Shown: positions 44,500 to 56,184 of the stretch, piece after piece | How positions within the stretch are numbered: the stretch's first letter is position 1 | Layout: each line of letters begins with the position of its first letter | Assembly: GCF_019703515.2 (NCBI RefSeq) | Contig: NC_059351.1 | Coordinates: forward strand, 21,529,001 to 21,593,000 | DNA: 64,000 nucleotides | From: Myxocyprinus asiaticus | Lineage: Eukaryota; Chordata; Actinopteri; Cypriniformes; Catostomidae | Direction: 5' to 3' | Translations under genes and position numbers: made by a program | Notes under the pieces: model-generated | Database searches by the model: none | What the model was told of the DNA's origin: nothing | What the model saw: only the letters and a program-made list of their open reading frames with translations

Positions 44500-44925
44500 T
44501 TTTTTTTTTGTTTGTTTTTTTTTTTTCTGTAGGAAAATAGAAAAGTGAAATCACAAAGTGAAACGAGTTAAATATCCCACAGAGTTTAATTGATTCCACT
44601 CACTCGGGCCCCACTCTCATCATTCACACAGTTATAAACCGATCAGCTTGCGAGCAGGATCCCCACGGCTTCAGATCAACCAGAATAATGGGACTTTGAA
44701 AACTACTTTCTTTCACTGAATTCAGTATGCAGCATTGTATGGAGCTTTAATTAGTTGGCTGTAATGTTCCATGCTGCTTCAAAGGTTTATTGGCCTTTAC
44801 TGACTTGATGCTAAACCAGGCACATCCTGTGTCAGGCCAGTGTGTTATGTTCATCATTAGTTCATTTGCTTATTTTCGCTTGGTAAATGTACATTTTATT
44901 TATATATATATTCAATAGTTTTATC
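44500..44925. other. Non-coding spacer
   Basis: No coding or repeat signal apart from T-runs. Confidence 0.4.
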
Positions 44926-44929
44926 TGTA

Positions 44930-45560
44930 ACACTTTATAATAATGGTCCATTATTAATAGGTAACTATGCAGGAATTAATGCGGGATTAATGAGTAGTAC
45001 TACATTAACACTTTAGTTACTACTATTAACTAATATGGAAACATGATTAACCAATCAGCGAACTGATGACTGAGGTAGTTCACTGTTTGTTAATCAATAA
45101 TTACTGAATTTAATTTTCCTCACTGAGAACTATCAACAAACTATGGCTAATTTAAAATAATTAATTACTAATCAAAACATTAACATGTGTCTAAAATATG
45201 AATGATTATGTTTTTATTGTGAACAAGATCATGAAATGCGCCTTCAGAGAAACATGCGCCTCACGTGTGTTCTTTGCTGGAAATAATTTATGAACATAAC
45301 AGTTCTCTAAATCATGGCTACAGTGTCTGATAGAGTATCATAGTCAGCTAACAGATGTATGTGCCCAACATGTGTATTCCTTGGGATATCTCTTCTGTTC
45401 ATTACAAATTATTAACTTCGGTAGGTTTGATATTGCTGGAGGTCTTTTTAAAATAATTTTGGTAACCCATAAGTAATGACTCAAGTGTTACCACATAAAC
45501 ATGAAAGAATTACTAATTATTTTAAAATGAGGGTCATGGTAACGCATTATTAATTAATGA
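44930..45560. repeat. Repeat family C, uninterrupted copy
   Basis: The left part carries ATTAATAGGTAACTATGCAG and TTAGTTACTACTATTAACTA; the right part carries GTAATGACTCAAGTGTTACC. These are the same blocks that flank the Tc1 plus DIRS insertion at 3970-4391 and 11250-11530. Confidence 0.55.
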
Positions 45561-46249
45561 ATACACACTTGAATATACACAAAAAAAAAAAAAAAAAAAA
45601 AAAAAATTTAAATGAATTTTTTATTCATAGATACTGTAGGTTAATCTTACAAGAAGTGTTTAATTTTATGTGAAGTGCATTTTTTTTTTTTTTCTGAGTA
45701 ACTTAATGGATCCAATGAAAAAAAAAAAATGAGTGTCACGTCCATCAAGCTTCTAATCCAATCAGGGTTCACCATATTCAATGCTCGTGCTGAAACTGAA
45801 AAAAGAGTGTGATTTAGCTCCACCCTCCTGTCGATCCACCTGCATGCGGTAAACTTTAAAATACATTCTGTTCTGTTCATACCGAACATTGGCAAATGAG
45901 GAAGCATGTCAAATTAATTTCGTAAAAACTACGTATTTACAGAGTGGGCTGTCTAGGGTGGAAGTACACATGTGGAACTGCCCTCATGCTGCAAGCCGGT
46001 TTTCTCTCCGTTTTCTGTTGATGTCTTGTAGAGATCAACACATTTGTCCTTTAGATACATCATTTTATAATTTTACTTTATGTTAAGAGATAAGACTTTT
46101 AAAACATGTAGTAACCAGCCATTAAAAGCATTATCCTGATAAAGGTTTGCAAAAATACATACATCCCTATATTTCTGAAAGATAAACTGACTATGACCAC
46201 CCCCTACTGGGCAATGAGAAGAATTTCTAGCAAAAAAGGATTTAAATAT

Positions 46250-46529
46250 TGATCTGTTTCTCACCCACACCTGTTATATCACTTCTGACATCATGGATTA
46301 AAACACTGGAGTTGTATAGATTACTTTTATGATGCCTTTTTGTGCTTTTTGGCATGTCAAAATTGTGGCATCCATTCACTTGCATTGTATGGACCTACAG
46401 AGCTGAAATTCTTCTAAAAATCATAAATTGTGTTCTGCAGAAGAAATAAAGTCATACACATCTGGGATGGCATGATGGTGAGGAAATGATGAGAGAATTT
46501 TCATTTTTGGGTGAACTATCCCTTTAACT
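46250..46529. repeat. MITE family B, long fragment
   Basis: Runs from CTCACCCACACCTGTTATAT through TATGGACCTACAGAGC and GTCATACACATCTGGGATGG to TTTTTGGGTGAACTATCCCT. Aligns with 56440-56706. Confidence 0.7.
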
Positions 46530-47052
46530 TATTTTAAAATACATAAAAAATGCAGTTACACAAAGCAATGACTTGAATGCACCTCAACTTTTTTTTAAAG
46601 TTTTTTTCCATTTCTGAGTTCGTAGAATTGTTATATGTGTTCTGGGGATCAAAGTGAAAAATGTCATGTAGTGACAAAAATAATTTATTTTTAAAATCGA
46701 ATTAAAAGCTGAAATAACTGGAAAAAAATGTTGGTATCGGTAATGCAGAACAATCTTTAATTGTTTTTCTTTTCTTTTTTTTTTTTTTTTTTTAAACCAA
46801 TGAAACAATTTAGTTTTAAAATATAATTAATATTTGAAAATATAGTTTTTTTTCACTAAATCAAAGTCAAGTGGTGTATCCAACATGTACAGTAGGAAGC
46901 CATTTTGCTGTAATAAATAAAGGAACCTCTTTAGAACCTGATGACTGTGTGTGAAGTAAAAACTAACAAAAACAAATCTGATATTGTTTACATTTTATTT
47001 TTTACATTATTTTTGTTCAGTTCATGGTGTAAATATATACATTATATTAGGT

Positions 47053-47056
<4 letters not shown>

Positions 47057-47120
<64 letters not shown>
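47057..47120. repeat. (TA)n microsatellite
   Basis: About 32 TA repeats. Confidence 0.95.
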
Positions 47121-47125
<5 letters not shown>

Positions 47126-47429
47126 TGTACACTCTCATGTATTCAAGATGCAAGGAAAGAATTTTAATACCTATATTTATTTGATGGATTGTAATTTTCT
47201 TCTTTTTTTTTTTTGTGAAGACAATGCTATACATGTTTTATTAATTACATTGTTAAAAGATTTTTATTTTGTATTATCTCAGACAACCTTATTTGTCAAT
47301 GACCCAAAAGCCAGTTCCTTACTGACATTACAGGAAGTGACAATTTTTGGTGGGAAAACATCAGCACAAACAATAGTAAGTATTAGCAATGTATTTGATG
47401 AATTCTGTGATGTTTGGTGGCGTTAGTTG

Positions 47430-49396
47430 GTTTATATCACTCATAAACATTAACAATTACAGAAATCAGTAAATATATATATATATATAAAGTAAACTTC
47501 AAGTTGGCACCTTCTATGTCAGATAACTCTCAATCACTCACTGACCAACGACCTCTTATTCAATTAATTTTCTTACCATTGTGTAAATAGTCAGTTTTAA
47601 ATTCATTAACTTTTAGTGCCCAAAGAATGAACTCTACATATGACTTTGAGAAACATGTTTTATAATCAAGGTTTTAAAAACACAAAGACTATGAATGATG
47701 CATTGTTGTGTAAGGAGTACAGTATGTCCATGTCAGTACATCTCTCATCTCATGGTGATATTGTAAGTCAAAGAATATACTGAAGAACTAAATATGACAA
47801 CCAATTGATCTCATATGAATTTATATTGACCAGCAGACAGCAAGTCTATAGAAGTTTTAGAGCAGTTTGTGATTACAATGGCCCAAACGTACAATGAGAT
47901 TACAGTGGCAGACACAAATGGAGTTGTAAGACAATAAATCCAAACTAAATCATTGATTTAAGCCATAATCAAAATGAATTTGTTTTGAGACCAAGGTCAC
48001 AGTGTATTGAGAGAAGTGTTTTAATTCATCTCAGTTTGTCATCTCAGAATTCATGGAATGGGTGGAATGGTTTTATACTTGGTTTGTTTCAGGGGTCCGA
48101 GAGGAAATTCTCAAGAAATGTAGCATATATTTGAATGTTACAAACAAATTCAAGACTACTTTAAAAACAAACTGAACTGAGTATGGTTCTCTTAAAGTAT
48201 TAAGTGATTTAATTATTGTATGTGTGAATGCACCTTTAATCATTACCTAGCTACTATAGTAATGTAGCTGGCACTAGTACTCAGGGTGGTACTGTACACA
48301 CGTTGATGACACAAACCTACCGTGGTTCAGAGACCAATAATGAGATGCTGCCGTATGAGGAGCGGGTATGATTAAACTCTGATTTTGATAAATATTTATT
48401 AATTACAAGTATTTAGTTTTAAGTATTTTTATTATTTGTTTTTTAAATATTTACTTATATTGATATTTTTGTACTGCCTTTAATTTATGCTGATTTTTTT
48501 ATTTTATTTTTTTATTAATATTTGTATTATAGTAGTTTTTAATCTCTAGGACAGTAAAAGAGGACTGTAATTAGATTCAACATTGAGAATAATTTGAATT
48601 AATCTGGGCACATAACAGTAAATTTCGGGGAAATATACATAATTGTCATGCAAAAATATCACAATAAAATCAAAATGATCCAGGAAATAGTCTTAATTTT
48701 CTTTATGCAAAATATGATTTCTAATTAATTCTTATTTCTCATATTCTTATTTCTTATAATTTCATTAGATTTTGGGGTGCAGTGTGACCTGAACTTAATT
48801 TTGTAAGATTTACCAATGAATAGTTAATATATTTAATCATAAAACATCCTCTGATTTTCTCTCAAATACACTGGAACACTTATTCAACGTTATTTAAAAT
48901 TCAAGATCATAGAATTCTTAACCTTTTTTGCTTGAAGAGTGAAGTAATTATGACTCCTCCATCAGCAAAATTGATTAACCTAATCACCTGTAATACTCCC
49001 AGGAAGCTCAGATTGTACCAAAGCCACGGCTCATTGCATAATGAAATGACAATTAAATGAGCTCTTATAACCTAAATAAGAGCAGAGGAGAATGGTGTCT
49101 CTTCTAAAAGTGAACATATTGAGTTGTTACCTTAAGGAACTGTTTCTACATGATTTGACTTTTTAAATGCCAGGTTTGTTGAAATCAACAAAGCTTTTCT
49201 AGCATGATTGTTGACATCTACAACATTGCCAAAGTGGATAAATTACTTTTAGTACAGAAATAGACAATGCAGAAAGTATTACATAAATACAAATACAACG
49301 AGAAGGAGATAATGAAGAGACTAACGTGAAAAATAAAAGTGTTATGTAGTACAATTTAAAAATAATATAAAATTAATTTTGTTTTAAAATATCGTT
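47430..49396. other. Long AT-rich non-coding stretch
   Basis: No coding frames, no recognised repeat beyond a short TA run at 47471-47488. Nothing supported. Confidence 0.55.
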
Positions 49397-49775
49397 TAAA
49401 GGAATGTTCTGGGTTCAATACAGGTTATGTTCAATCAAAAGTATTTGTGGCAAATGTTGATTACCACAAAACATAATTTTGTGGAATATTCTAATGTGGA
49501 AAAATCATGATTACAGTTACAATGGAAGTGAATGGGGCCAGTTCATAAACATTAAAATACACTGTTTCAAAAGTATAGCCACAAGACATAAACATTATAC
49601 ATGTTAACATGATGTTTGTGTGATAAAATAAGGGTTTACCACATTATAGTGTTTACCAGCGTTATGTCGTCACTACAACAAAGTTGTAATACTGGATATA
49701 ACTTTATAAAGATGAGTTTGTAAACAATTATATCACACTAAAATCATGTTAGTAATGTTTACGTCTTGTGCCTTG
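49397..49775. repeat. Palindromic MITE family A, left part
   Basis: Opens AAAGGAATGTTCTGGGTTCA and contains TGTTGATTACCACAAAA, TACAATGGAAGTGAATGGGG and AAGTATAGCCACAAGA. The right arm is missing; the sequence changes after AATGTTTACGTCTTGTGCC. Confidence 0.75.
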
Positions 49776-49930
49776 TCATGAAAATTCTGAAATAAAAGAC
49801 TCAGAAGCGGAGGACTGTCTTTTTGTAAGTTAAATTTCTTCCAAGAAATGTTTCAGTCACCGTTTGGAATGCCAAAGCTTCCTCTTGGTCAGTGAACCCC
49901 AAGCCTTCCAATTTCACGGTTATGTATCAG

Positions 49931-50446
49931 TGTCATGGTTTTATGTGTTTTTGTTCATGTCTTATATTTTGGTAAAATAGTTCCATGCCATGTTTGTTCC
50001 TGTTTCATTGTCATGTGATCTTCATGTGTTTCCCAAGTTCTTGTGTCTTGTCCCCATTGGTTCATTGTTTCATTAGCTTGTTAGCAGTCTCGTTATCTTG
50101 TTTACAGTTCTGTGTGTTCATTGGTTATCACTGTCATGTGTTCTCCCAAGTCCAAGTATTTAGCCTTCATGTTTGCCATTGTCCATTGTTGAGTATTGTG
50201 AATGTATCATTGTTGGTGTGCAGCGTTCCATTTCAAGTTTATAGTCAAGCCAAGCCAAGCCAAGCCAAGCCAAGTCATGTCATGTCATGTCATGTCAAGT
50301 CAAGTTTAGTCAAGTCGTTCATGTTTATGTTTGTTCTCACGTTTGGATTCATGTTTGGGATATTCATCATGTAAATAAACTGCACTTGGGTTTTTCGCAC
50401 TTCATCGTCATTGTCTCTTCGTCTGTCTGTTGCCAGCCTTGTTACA
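49931..50446 (+). mobile_element. Solo LTR with perfect 5-bp target duplication
   Basis: Starts TGTCATGGTTTTATG and ends CAGCCTTGTTACA. ATCAG lies immediately on both sides (49926-49930 and 50447-50451). It contains a CCAAG/TCATG pentamer array (about 50246-50315) and AATAAA near 50375 in plausible U3-R-U5 order. No internal retroelement sequence is present, so LTR-LTR recombination probably removed it. Plus orientation is inferred from the AATAAA position. Confidence 0.82.
50246..50315. repeat. Pentanucleotide repeat inside the solo LTR
   Basis: (AAGCC)n followed by (ATGTC)n and (AAGTC)n, five to ten units in all. The open frame here is repeat-driven. Confidence 0.85.
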
Positions 50447-50754
50447 ATCAGTATCTGTGGATTGCAGCCCCCACCTTTGCAAACTCCACCATGCAGCTGT
50501 TCCTGCTTTCATCTCCCTGAGTTTCAGCTGTTAATTGTCTCAAGTTGTTAACCTTGCCCTGATATCTTAACACCCACACTAGAGTTGGAAACGCATCTTC
50601 TTCAACACACACACTGAACATTAGTTCAAATAGAGGACAGCATTGTTCAACAGAGGACAACATTAAAAGCAAAGAGTAACACAGAAGAATAAACTGTAAA
50701 ATTATAAGACATAAGCATAAATTCACATAACAGCCTATACTTTCGATATGCAAG

Positions 50755-50813
50755 CAGTATATATTTTAATGTTTATGGACTGGCCCCATTCACTCCAACT
50801 GCAATTGCCTTAA
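50755..50813. repeat. MITE family A right arm, first part, split by piggyBac-like element
   Basis: TTTATGGACTGGCCCCATTC matches the family A right arm. The arm resumes at 52732 with TTAATGTAACCATGATTTTT, after the inserted element. Confidence 0.7.
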
Positions 50814-51361
50814 CCCTCAGGGGTTGACGGACGCGCCGGCTCGTCCTGCTGGATTTTTTCCTCATAACATCGGAAACAACTTAAAATACACCATTAGAGA
50901 CTATAAATGGTCTACTTTTATTTGTGTACACTCACAATAAAAACAAAACCTTGTGCTTTTGTAAAATAATGGAAATAAACAGGGTGCGCTTTCAGCCGTC
51001 TCTGTCTCCGTGAGCATCTTTCTGAAACACGTCACAAAAATGAACTGAAACTCAGCGAATACTTATCAGACAAACATGAAACATATGTCTAAAGAAAGCT
51101 TAAAATGTCTACTTTTAAATAAAACAATTCAAATTTAAAACAAATATTCTCCTGCAATGTAATCTGTATGAAACTAAAGAGATGTACAGTTTCTCATGGC
51201 TCAGCTAATTATCGCTAATGTGATCACACCCACACGCACAGGGCGCTATTCATACGGTAATGTGCAGAGGTGATCTATGCAAATAGTAAACGCCCCCAAC
51301 AATGCCTTAAAACGCATCAAGTTCATCATCAGATTCATTCACTTTCCTGCGCATTTGGAAT

Positions 51362-51510
51362 ATGGCACGCTACACAGGTGAGGAAGCTCACAGATGGTCC
51401 TGGATAGTGACGAAGAGTTCACATCTTCCTCAGAAGAAGAGCGGGACTCCGACGATCAATGTTTGAAGAGCGACTTGATCCAGCCGAGGATACAATTTTG
51501 GATGAGTACG
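51362..51510 (+). pseudogene. Possible piggyBac transposase exon-1 remnant
   Basis: From the ATG at 51362 the frame starts MARYTGEEA and then shifts. In another frame, from 51394, it reads MVLDSDEEFTSSSEEE, then an acidic DSDD stretch, and after a further shift FEERLDPAEDTILDE. Acidic, Ser-rich N-termini of this kind precede the catalytic domain in piggyBac transposases. GTACGT just after the last codon could be a splice donor. The catalytic DDD domain is absent. Confidence 0.42.
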
Positions 51511-51844
51511 TCTTTATTTACATTAGTTGACATGCTATTTTATATAAACATGTATATATTTTACTAGTTGGACTATTTCCAGGCTTGCCAGCCAGGATTC
51601 AGAGTATTGAAATTTGAAATATGTCCTAATAGTTAAGTTTTTGTTACATTTAAATGTTTTGGCTAAAGCAGATATTTAAATTGTATGCTGTATGATATAA
51701 ATATGATATGATATAAAAATAATATGAATGTTTAGGCTATATTTTAACTAGTGTTTATGCTGCCTCATTATCATCAACGAAGCTTGTGCTTGCAAATATC
51801 TGTTTGGGTGTAAATGTGTAAAATGTGCTGTAAATATGCCCATA

Positions 51845-52135
51845 TTAGAAAATCAGCATATTAAAATTATTTCTGAAGGATCATGTGACACTGAAGACTG
51901 CAATAATGATGCTGAAAATTCAGCTTTGATCACAGGAATAAATTGCATTTTACAATATATTCAAATAGAAATGTTATTTTAAATTGTAAAATAAATATTT
52001 CACAATGTCACTGTTTTTGCTGTATTTTGGATCAAATAAATGCAGCCTTGGTGAGCAGAAGAGACTTCTTTTAAAAACATTAAAAAATCTTACCAATCTA
52101 AAACTTTTAAATGGTAGTGTAGGTCTAAAGTTTTT
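51845..52135. repeat. Common fish repeat nested in the piggyBac-like element
   Basis: TCTGAAGGATCATGTGACAC, GATGCTGAAAATTCAGCTTT, ATAAATGCAGCCTTGGTGAG and a terminal AAACTTTTAAATGGTAGTGT. I recognise this as a widespread teleost repeat whose end resembles a Tc1-type terminal repeat. Confidence 0.6.
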
Positions 52136-52731
52136 AAGTAAAGTCTTTATGTAAAGAAAATGTATAGTCAGATTACTTCTTTTAAATTAAACTTGATTTT
52201 GTGAATAAGCTACAAACAATACATTCAATCATTAAGTCTCCTCACATTCATTCTCTCTCAGGGGAGGGGTCTTTGTCTCCTCAGGTATGAATCACATCAA
52301 TATTCATGATCATCCAAGCCTCCTCGCATATGGCCTTTCTAACACTAAAAGTGTCTTACAAAAGTTAAATGACTATATTGTTCTGTATGAATGAGTGATC
52401 AGGATGCTTTTCACATCATTTTGTAGCAAAAACTCTAGGCTACAAGATCCAGTTCTCAAAAGTCTTGTGACCATATGTTTAGTATGTGTTATATGGCCTT
52501 ATTTCAGTGACTTATTTTATTTTTTTTTTAAACCACGCATAAACTTTATTTTCTCAAAAATACAAATATGTACATACATGTTGCTCACATATTATTGTAG
52601 CCCAGTTTGTGCTGAATACAGTGTTGTCAGACTTTAGCCATTAAAATGTTTTTAAGCAACTGAAAAAAGCACAAATGTCAAGGCATGTCAAAACTTCTCC
52701 AGGGCCCAAAACACCCTCACACCCCAGAGGG

Positions 52732-52845
52732 TTAATGTAACCATGATTTTTGTCCTTTTTGTTTAAATAAATGAGGGATGAGTATAAATTAGTTTTTGTG
52801 GTAATCAACATTACACCATATAATGTTGACTGGGCTTAACTTGAG
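52732..52845. repeat. MITE family A right arm, second part
   Basis: Continues the arm broken at 50813: GTAACCATGATTTTTGTCC, then TGGTAATCAACATTACACC and GGGCTTAACTTG. The outer tip is replaced by AGGGTCATTGACAAATGGG. Confidence 0.75.
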
Positions 52846-53149
52846 GGTCATTGACAAATGGGTTGTCTGAGGTGGTAAGTCTTAAAATTCTAGTTTAAAA
52901 TATATGTCCTGTTCATAAAAATGTAATCTTAGTGGCCATGATGGTTTCATAGTTAATATATATATATATATATATATACACATTTAATGTAACCATCAAA
53001 ATATTTTAAAATACTTTAATATACACTACTGGTCAAAATTTTTGAAACATTTACTCATTCTTTATTACATTTTTTTTTTTTTTTTTTCACATTTTAGAAT
53101 AATAGTAAAGTCATCAAAACTATGGAATAACATAAATGGAACTATGGGA
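52786..53149. repeat. Duplicated segment, copy 1
   Basis: Matches 54941-55209: both carry the truncated family A arm, then GAGGGTCATTGACAAATGGG, ATATATGTCCTGTTCATAAA and TAGTGGCCATGATGGTTTCA, then AGAATAATAGTAAAGTCATC and GGAATAACATAAATGGAACT. Copy 1 has about 100 extra bases (52957-53075), including a short TA run and a Tc1-type end. Confidence 0.88.
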
Positions 53150-53150
53150 A
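53023..53150. mobile_element. Tc1-like remnant, left end only
   Basis: ACACTACTGGTCAAAATTTT at 53024 is a Tc1-type terminal repeat and continues into poly-T and CACATTTTAGAATAATAG, the sequence that flanks the remnant at 55130. Homology stops near 53149; no transposase remains. Confidence 0.6.
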
Positions 53151-54548
53151 TTGTCACATCTCTCCAGGGATATGTCACATCTCTCTCAGGGATATGCCTC
53201 ATGATGAGGTTCAAACAGGTGGACAGACTGATAAAAGGTTTCATTTATATGTAAATCAAAAGGGTGAATAATCAGTTATTCTCATTAAAATAAAGACTCC
53301 TGTCCCGCACTCTCATTGGACCATCGATTAGACTCCTAATTCTGGTCATGCCATCCCCTTCAGTGCAGATATAAACAGTGGAGTGGCCTCATCTATAGAC
53401 CCGTTTGAACCGTGACTCTGTGATGGAGCGTGAGCTGAACTATGCAACTTGGAAATCCATATTTGGACCAGGGCTTTGCAATCGCTGCATAAGACTAATT
53501 ATTTGTCAGATGCTGTCACTGATTAAAAAGCACAAAGGTTAAAAAATATGACAAATTTCACATCTATTAGACAGTCTGGTGGATTAAATATTTATAGGTT
53601 AAATTAAACATTTACATTCAAGTCACCCATGGCTGTCAAAGTGTGATTTACGCAACAGTTTCGTTTTCTTCGTCTTTAGGCATGCATTATAAATATGTTA
53701 TCTTTTAACAGCTATCAACAAGCATTTCAACACGAATCCCAAGAAGATTGAAAGCATGCAAAATTGTTCCCAAGAGTATACCATATATATTTTAGCACGC
53801 TGTTTTCACCATAAGGGACATACAGTACGCATTATTTGAAAATCATCAGAACTTTTTAAAAAGTGGGGTGGGTCAAGGGCGGGATTTGATTTACATATAC
53901 ACTTGTACATTGCCTGTCAATTAAAAACTAATACAGACAAATGCATATGCAGAGCTCAAAGATGTCAAAACTGACATTTCTACAATATAACATCAAAATT
54001 AGATATAAAATATATTTGAAAATGTATATAATTGTCAATACCCTGCCAGAAACAAATATAAATAAAATCCTGAGTCTAAGCTGCTTTGCTGGTCCTAGCT
54101 GGTTTAAGATGGTCTTAAGTTAGCCACCAGACCAACCTGACTGTCTTAGGTTTCTTAAAACTGCTTTTTTCAGCATGGATGTTTTTCTGAAATGTAGTGG
54201 TGTAAAAAGTAAGATATTATGCTTTTAGTTCCTAAATTTAAGTATTCTGATAATGTAACAAAACTTGAAAAAATAGTACAGTAAAGCCACTATGGAGCTA
54301 TAACAATGACATCTGAATCGGAAATTTGTTCATTTGAATTTTATGCTACATTTATAAAAAACTGAAGAATTTTGTAATGTATTTTTAAACATCAGATTTT
54401 TTTTTGTTTAGATTTTTTTTAGACGTGGAATTAACTGTAAGAATTCAGATGATAGAATTACAGATTCAAATTTTCAGATTAAGAAGAAATTCAAAACTTT
54501 GAATAAGCAAAAAAACTAGGCTTGCATTTGGGGTTCTGAATTTCTTCT
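53151..54548. other. Non-coding stretch
   Basis: A short direct repeat of TGTCACATCTCTC occurs at 53153-53190. 54080-54175 resembles a common GCTGG/CCAGC-rich fish repeat. No coding or RNA signal otherwise. Confidence 0.4.
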
Positions 54549-54549
54549 T

Positions 54550-54940
54550 AAAGGAATATTCCGGATTCAATACAAGTTGAGCTCAATCGACAGCATTTGT
54601 GGCATAATGTTGATTACCACAAACATTTATTTTGACTTGCCACTCCCTTTCTTTAAAAAAAAGCAAAAATAGAGGTTACAGTGAGGCACTTATAATGGAT
54701 GTGAATGGGGGCAATTTTTGAACGTTAAAATACTCACTTTTTTGAAAGTATAGACACAAGACCTAAACAATATGTGTGTGTAAACATTTTAGTATGATAA
54801 AATCACTAACTAAACTTTTCTGTGTAAAGTTAAAGCCAATTTTACAACTTTGTTGCCATGACGATGTAATGTCAACAAACCCTAAAACTCTAAAATGACT
54901 GTTAAAATTAAAAGTTTTAACAACTATACAGCTCAATGAA
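54550..54940. repeat. Palindromic MITE family A, left half of a split copy
   Basis: Starts AAAGGAATATTCCGGATTCA and runs through the arm and centre to GTTTTAACAACTATACAG. The right half (from TTTAAGTGCTTTTATAAAAT) is at 55691-55914. The 750 bp between contains the duplicated segment and a Tc1 remnant. Confidence 0.8.
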
Positions 54941-55209
54941 TATAAATTAATTTTTGTGGTAATCAACATTACACCATATAATGTTGATTGGGCTTAACTT
55001 GAGGGTCATTGACAAATGGGTTGTCTGAGGTGGTAAGTCTTAAAATTCTAGTTTAAAATATATGTCCTGTTCATAAAAATGTAATCTTAGTGGCCATGAT
55101 GGTTTCATAATAAAATTTTTTTTTAAAAAAATTACAAAAAATTCACATTTTAGAATAATAGTAAAGTCATCAGAACTATGGAATAACATAAATGGAACTA
55201 TGGGAATTA
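54941..55209. repeat. Duplicated segment, copy 2
   Basis: Counterpart of 52786-53149, about 2.15 kb away in the same orientation, nearly identical over the shared blocks but lacking the TA run and the Tc1 terminal repeat. Confidence 0.88.
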
Positions 55210-55612
55210 TGTTGTGACTAAACAAAATCCAAAATAAATCATAACTGTGTTATATTTTAGCATCTTCAAAGTAGTCACCCTTTGCCTAGAATTTGCAGAC
55301 ATGTACTCTTGACATTTTCTCAACCAACTTCTTGAGGTATCACCCTGGGATGCTTTTTAAACAGTATTAAAGGAGTTCCCATCTATGTTGGGCACTTATT
55401 GGCTGCTTTTCTTCATTATTTGGTCCAAGTCATCAATTTCAGATTTAAAAAAAAAAAAATGAAATGAATGAATATGGTGGCACAATTATATTTTTGTCTA
55501 CAAAACTAATTTCAAACATTTAAGCATACACCTTCAGATCAAAAGATTTTTAAGATCATGAGAAACATTTCAGTCAAGTGTTTCAAAACTTTTGACCGGT
55601 AGTGTACATGAA
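55110..55612 (-). mobile_element. Tc1-like remnant with transposase 3' end and terminal repeat
   Basis: The end near 55612 is AAACTTTTGACCGGTAGTGT, a Tc1-type terminal repeat. On the minus strand, 55260-55340 reads NSRQRVTTLKMLKYNT in one frame. I recognise this, with GGTATCACCCTGGGATGC upstream, as the region at the end of fish Tc1 transposases. All catalytic parts are missing. Confidence 0.65.
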
Positions 55613-55690
55613 TGTACACAATTTAATCATTCATTTCATAAATGTTTTCAGAACTTGTTTTTCAAAGATGAGTTAATGAGTTGTAACAAG

Positions 55691-55914
55691 ATTTAAGTGC
55701 TTTTATAAAATTATAAGCTTCACATTTCTGCCTTTAAACCTCCAAAAATTGGTCCCATTCTCTTCCATTGTAAATGCCTCACTGTAACCTCATTTTTTGC
55801 ATTTTTTTAAAGAAAAGGAGGGACGAGTTGAAATGAATTTTTGTGGTAATCACCATTATGTCACAAATCCTGTTGATTAAGCTTAACTTGTATTGAACCC
55901 AGAATATTCCTTAA
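55691..55914. repeat. Palindromic MITE family A, right half of a split copy
   Basis: TAAGCTTCACATTTCTGCCT, TTCCATTGTAAATGCCTCAC, GTGGTAATCACCATTATG and TATTGAACCCAGAATATTCC in the order of the family A right arm. Confidence 0.82.
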
Positions 55915-56184
55915 ATATTAACCTGTAATGATATAATCTGAATTTTTACAGCTAATTTCATCTCTAAGAAATAAACAACAGCGATCGGATGTGAACTTAT
56001 CAACCGGTGTAGTCATGAAACACAAAAATCAAACAGCAATTGAAAGGAGGGCTGAACAGAGCATTCAATAATTTATTCACGTACGAAAAGTATGTCACTT
56101 AAAACAGCAAAAGCAGGGTTGCTTCAGTGTTAAATTATAACTTACTGTCAGAAGAAGAGTTTTTACTCTTGTACGATGTCAATG

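Larger units (their letters stand above)
50814..52731 (+). mobile_element. piggyBac-like non-autonomous element
   Basis: Begins CCCTCAGGGGTTGACGG and ends ACACCCCAGAGGG, with TTAA on both sides (50810-50813 and 52732-52735), the piggyBac target duplication. CCCT..AGGG terminal inverted repeats are the family signature. The interior has a possible first-exon remnant (51362-51510) but no transposase core, and a different fish repeat is inserted at about 51845-52135. The insertion splits a family A MITE, independently supporting the boundaries. Orientation follows the exon remnant. Confidence 0.85.

Noticed and set aside
49985..50374. 129-codon open frame
   Set aside because: Lies entirely in the solo LTR and is partly generated by CCAAG/TCATG pentamer repeats.
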